Position numbers and translations under genes: made by a program. A stretch of 6,068 nucleotides of DNA from Porticoccaceae bacterium (lineage in GTDB: Bacteria; Pseudomonadota; Gammaproteobacteria; Pseudomonadales; Porticoccaceae), in contig JALRJD010000124.1 in assembly GCA_023255165.1 (NCBI GenBank), forward strand, positions 1 to 6,068, written 5' to 3'. This document shows, piece by piece, positions 3,828-6,068 of the stretch (position 1 is its first letter; every line of letters starts with the position of its first letter). Under the pieces are notes generated by a model. It was not told the origin of the DNA. It searched no databases and saw only the letters and a list, made by a program, of their open reading frames with translations.

Positions 3828-5123
3828 TTAGTGGTTTTGCTCGCGCTCAATGGCGCGCCAGGCAATGTCTGAGCGTTTGTACGCATCTTTAAAATCTATC
3901 GTTGCCGCCAGAGCATAGGCTGCCTGTTGCGCTTCGGCGACACTGTTACCCAGTGCTGTGGCGCAGAGCACTCGACCGCCACTGGTCACCACCTGTCCGT
4001 CTCGGATTGCAGTGCCGGCATGGAATACTTTCTCGCTGCGGTTGCTATGGTCTTCGCTGCCAAGTCCGTTAATCACTTCGCCCTTGGCATAGCTACCCGG
4101 ATAACCTCCGGCTGCCAGCACAATGCCAACAGAGGGGCGCGGATCCCACTGCGCCTGTTCAGCGTCCAGTTTGCCTTCCAACGCCGCGAGACAATGGCTG
4201 ACCAGATCGGACTGCAGACGCAGCATAATCGGTTGTGTTTCCGGGTCGCCAAAGCGGCAGTTGTACTCAATGACCTTGGGCGTGCCGTCGGCCATAATCA
4301 TCAATCCGGCATAGAGAAAACCGGTGTACTCATTGCCTTCGGCGGCCATGCCCTCAATCGTGGGGTAGATAACCTCATCCATCACCCGTTGATAAATAAT
4401 ATCGTCGACAACCGGTGCTGGAGAATAGGCTCCCATGCCGCCAGTATTGACGCCAGTGTCGCCATCGCCAACTCGTTTGTGGTCCTGGCTTGTGGCCATC
4501 GGCAAGACATTTTTGCCATCCACCATCACGATAAAGCTGGCCTCTTCGCCGTCGAGAAACTCCTCGATCACCACCCGGTGCCCGGCGTCGCCAAAGGCAT
4601 TGCCCGCGAGCATATCTCTTACTGCCGCTTCAGCCTCATCCATAGTCAGCGCCACAATCACGCCTTTGCCCGCGGCCAGCCCGTCGGCCTTGATAACAAT
4701 CGGCGCGCCCATTTTGTGCAGATAGGCCAGTGCCTGGTCGAGATCGGTAAAGTTCTGATAATCGCCGGTTGGAATTTTGTGGCGCAAAAGAAAATCCTTG
4801 GTAAAGGCTTTTGAGCCTTCAAGCTGCGCCGCGCCTTTGGATGGGCCAAAAATCGGCAGCCCACGCTGCTTGAAAAAGTCGACAATACCGTCAACCAGAG
4901 GCTGCTCCGGCCCGACAATTGTCAGGCCCACATTGTTGTTTGATGCAAATTCCGCCAGAGCCGCAAAATCATCTGCGCCAATGGTGATATTTTCAACACC
5001 TGGTTCTCTGGCGGTGCCGGCATTGCCCGGGGCAACGAATACAGTTTCCACCTGATTGCTTTGCGCTGCTTTCCATGCCAGCGCATGTTCACGTCCACCT
5101 GAGCCGATTACCAATACATTCAT
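3828..5123 (-). CDS. purD: Phosphoribosylamine-glycine ligase (GAR synthetase)
   Basis: This 431-residue cytoplasmic ATP-grasp enzyme (E. coli PurD 429) joins phosphoribosylamine and glycine with ATP in the second step of de novo purine synthesis. The N-domain begins MNVLVIGSGGREHALAW, with GPEQPLVDG at 71-79. The ATP-grasp core includes KADGLAAGKGV (145-155), EEFLDGEEAS (187-196), QDHKRVGDGD and NTGGMGAYSP (213-235), and the metal-binding EYNCRFGDPETQ (286-297). The C-domain contains VGIVLAAGGYP (332-342). All conserved blocks are intact. The ATG at 5123 is preferred because it matches the family N-terminus. An ATG two codons earlier (5129) is possible, and the ribosome binding site (TTGGA) is weak for either. 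In many gammaproteobacteria purD follows purH; here the upstream neighbour is instead the divergent photolyase gene. No clear PurR-type operator was found. Confidence 0.97.
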   Translation of the reverse strand: MNVLVIGSGGREHALAWKAAQSNQVETVFVAPGNAGTAREPGVENITIGADDFAALAEFASNNNVGLTIVGPEQPLVDGIVDFFKQRGLPIFGPSKGAAQLEGSKAFTKDFLLRHKIPTGDYQNFTDLDQALAYLHKMGAPIVIKADGLAAGKGVIVALTMDEAEAAVRDMLAGNAFGDAGHRVVIEEFLDGEEASFIVMVDGKNVLPMATSQDHKRVGDGDTGVNTGGMGAYSPAPVVDDIIYQRVMDEVIYPTIEGMAAEGNEYTGFLYAGLMIMADGTPKVIEYNCRFGDPETQPIMLRLQSDLVSHCLAALEGKLDAEQAQWDPRPSVGIVLAAGGYPGSYAKGEVINGLGSEDHSNRSEKVFHAGTAIRDGQVVTSGGRVLCATALGNSVAEAQQAAYALAATIDFKDAYKRSDIAWRAIEREQNH

Positions 5124-5268
5124 TTGCATCAATCCAAAGTCAAAAAAATATTGGCGCAGATTGTAGCAGAGTAAATCGTTAAATATGCTGTAATAGCGCG
5201 GCGACTTAATTGATTGCCGGTACATCCGGTAGCTAATTCAACGCCGTAAAACCACCATAAAAAACAAA

Positions 5269-5273
5269 AAGGA
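5269..5273 (+). promoter_or_regulatory. Photolyase ribosome binding site placed before an ATC codon
   Basis: AAGGA (5269-5273) is seven bases from ATC at 5281-5283, ideal spacing for initiation there. The preceding 157-bp spacer to purD contains AT-rich stretches but no promoter I can assign with confidence in either direction; TACAAT at 5165-5160 (minus) is a possible purD -10. Confidence 0.6.
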
Positions 5274-5280
5274 ATTCGCT

Positions 5281-6068
5281 ATCTCACAGCCAACTTTATT
5301 CTGGTTCCGCAACGATCTGCGCCTTGCCGATAATCCCGGGTTCACTGCCGCCTGTGAGACGGGAGAGGTAATTCCGCTGTTTATTTTTGACGACCGTGCT
5401 GAACAGCAGTGGACTCCGGGAGGCGCCAGCCGCTGGTGGCTGCATCATGCACTGACTTCGTTAAATAAAAGCCTCAATGGCAACCTTAATATTTTTGTCG
5501 GTGACCCGCAGTCTGTTCTCGAACAGTTGGCGGCGGCAACCTCGGCCGCGGCGGTGTACTGGAATCGCTGCTACGAGCCGGAGAGCATCGAACGCGATGT
5601 CGAGATCAAAGCGACTCTGAAACAGGCCGGGCTCGATGTGCAGAGTTTTAATGGTTCGCTGCTGTGGGAGCCTTGGCAGGTGGTAAAGAAAGATGGCACC
5701 CCGTACAAAGTGTATACCCCGTATTATCGCCGCGGCTGTCTGCAGCAGATGGCGCCGCGTCGTCCGTTACCGGTGCCGCCAGCCATGCAGTTGCGGAAAC
5801 TGAGCAGCATTCAAGTCAGCAATCTGGTCAATAACTATTCTGATATCGACGGCTTGTCGCTGTTGCCCGATGCCCAGGCAGGTGAGGTGCGCTGGGACCA
5901 GAAAATGGAACAGCACTGGAATATCAGCGAAGAGGGCGCTGCCGATCGTCTCGATACTTTTATCATGGAGGGCATTCAGGATTATCGCGAGGGGCGCAAT
6001 TTCCCGGATAAAACCAATGTGTCACGGCTGTCTCCCTATCTACACTTCGGTCAGCTTTCGGTTAACAG
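5281..6068 (+). CDS. phr: DNA photolyase/cryptochrome family protein (3' end beyond the window)
   Basis: The reading frame is open for 262 codons to the window edge. It begins with the family signature LFWFRNDLRLADN (residues 6-18) of the N-terminal alpha/beta antenna-binding domain. It continues with VIPLFIFDDR (30-39), RWWLHHAL, NRCYEPESIERD (95-106), the linker, and the start of the FAD-binding helical domain including GRNFPDKTNVSRLSPYLHFG (238-257). Class I photolyases use light captured by FAD and an antenna pigment to split UV-induced pyrimidine dimers. A cryptochrome role cannot be excluded without the C-terminal half. The expected initiator position holds ATC instead of ATG, seven bases after AAGGA. 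The in-frame stop TAG at 5230-5232 leaves no ATG, GTG or TTG between it and 5281, and the first downstream GTG/TTG/ATG codons (from residue 83 on) would delete the domain's first strands. So ATC is either a rare start, a mutation or a sequencing error. Confidence 0.9.
   Translation, partial: MSQPTLFWFRNDLRLADNPGFTAACETGEVIPLFIFDDRAEQQWTPGGASRWWLHHALTSLNKSLNGNLNIFVGDPQSVLEQLAAATSAAAVYWNRCYEPESIERDVEIKATLKQAGLDVQSFNGSLLWEPWQVVKKDGTPYKVYTPYYRRGCLQQMAPRRPLPVPPAMQLRKLSSIQVSNLVNNYSDIDGLSLLPDAQAGEVRWDQKMEQHWNISEEGAADRLDTFIMEGIQDYREGRNFPDKTNVSRLSPYLHFGQLSVN

Noticed and set aside
3927..4814. Long plus-strand 295-codon frame antisense to purD
   Set aside because: Shadow frame in GC-rich coding DNA; it has no family motifs, while the purD motifs on the other strand are intact.
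1..6068. CRISPR arrays, tRNA or rRNA genes, insertion sequences
   Set aside because: No regularly spaced repeats, no tRNA-like cloverleaf or rRNA signature, and no transposase or terminal inverted repeats were seen.

Overview
The window reads as chromosomal DNA from a gammaproteobacterium. The crp product is very close to Pseudomonas Vfr and E. coli CRP. The order trpC end / crp / OsmC-family gene / coq7 matches the Pseudomonas neighbourhood trpC-vfr-OsmC-speD-coq7 as I recall it. A non-Pseudomonas member of the Pseudomonadales/Cellvibrionales group is my best guess, but this is inference from gene order and protein similarity only; no rRNA or other marker is present.

Layout, left to right. 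The last codons of a plus-strand gene, probably trpC, occupy 1-52 and converge on crp (minus, 49-684, TTG start). Divergent from crp is an OsmC-family gene of the YhfA type (846-1271). The stretch 1272-1963 is AT-rich and holds the most unusual content. It contains two tandem minus-strand cassettes, each made of a near-identical operator/promoter block, a short payload and a strong hairpin-plus-T-tract terminator. The left cassette has no convincing ORF and may make a small RNA of about 120 nt. The right cassette encodes a 40-residue protein with a hydrophobic N-terminus and an excellent ribosome binding site. The right operator also lies in the promoter of a divergent LysR-type regulator gene (1964-2938), which is the natural candidate to control both cassettes.

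The LysR gene converges with coq7 (2935-3579, minus; ubiquinone biosynthesis hydroxylase), their stop codons overlapping in the same TTAG arrangement seen between trpC and crp. Upstream of coq7 on the minus strand is purD (3828-5123, purine biosynthesis), here without purH beside it on its upstream side. Divergent from purD is a DNA photolyase/cryptochrome gene (5281 onward) that runs off the right edge. It has a good ribosome binding site but ATC where the start codon should be.

The large genes are ordinary housekeeping or regulatory functions (tryptophan, ubiquinone, purines, global cAMP control, light-dependent DNA repair) with no evident joint pathway. The candidate undescribed system is the LysR regulator with its two duplicated small transcription units between 1333 and 2938.
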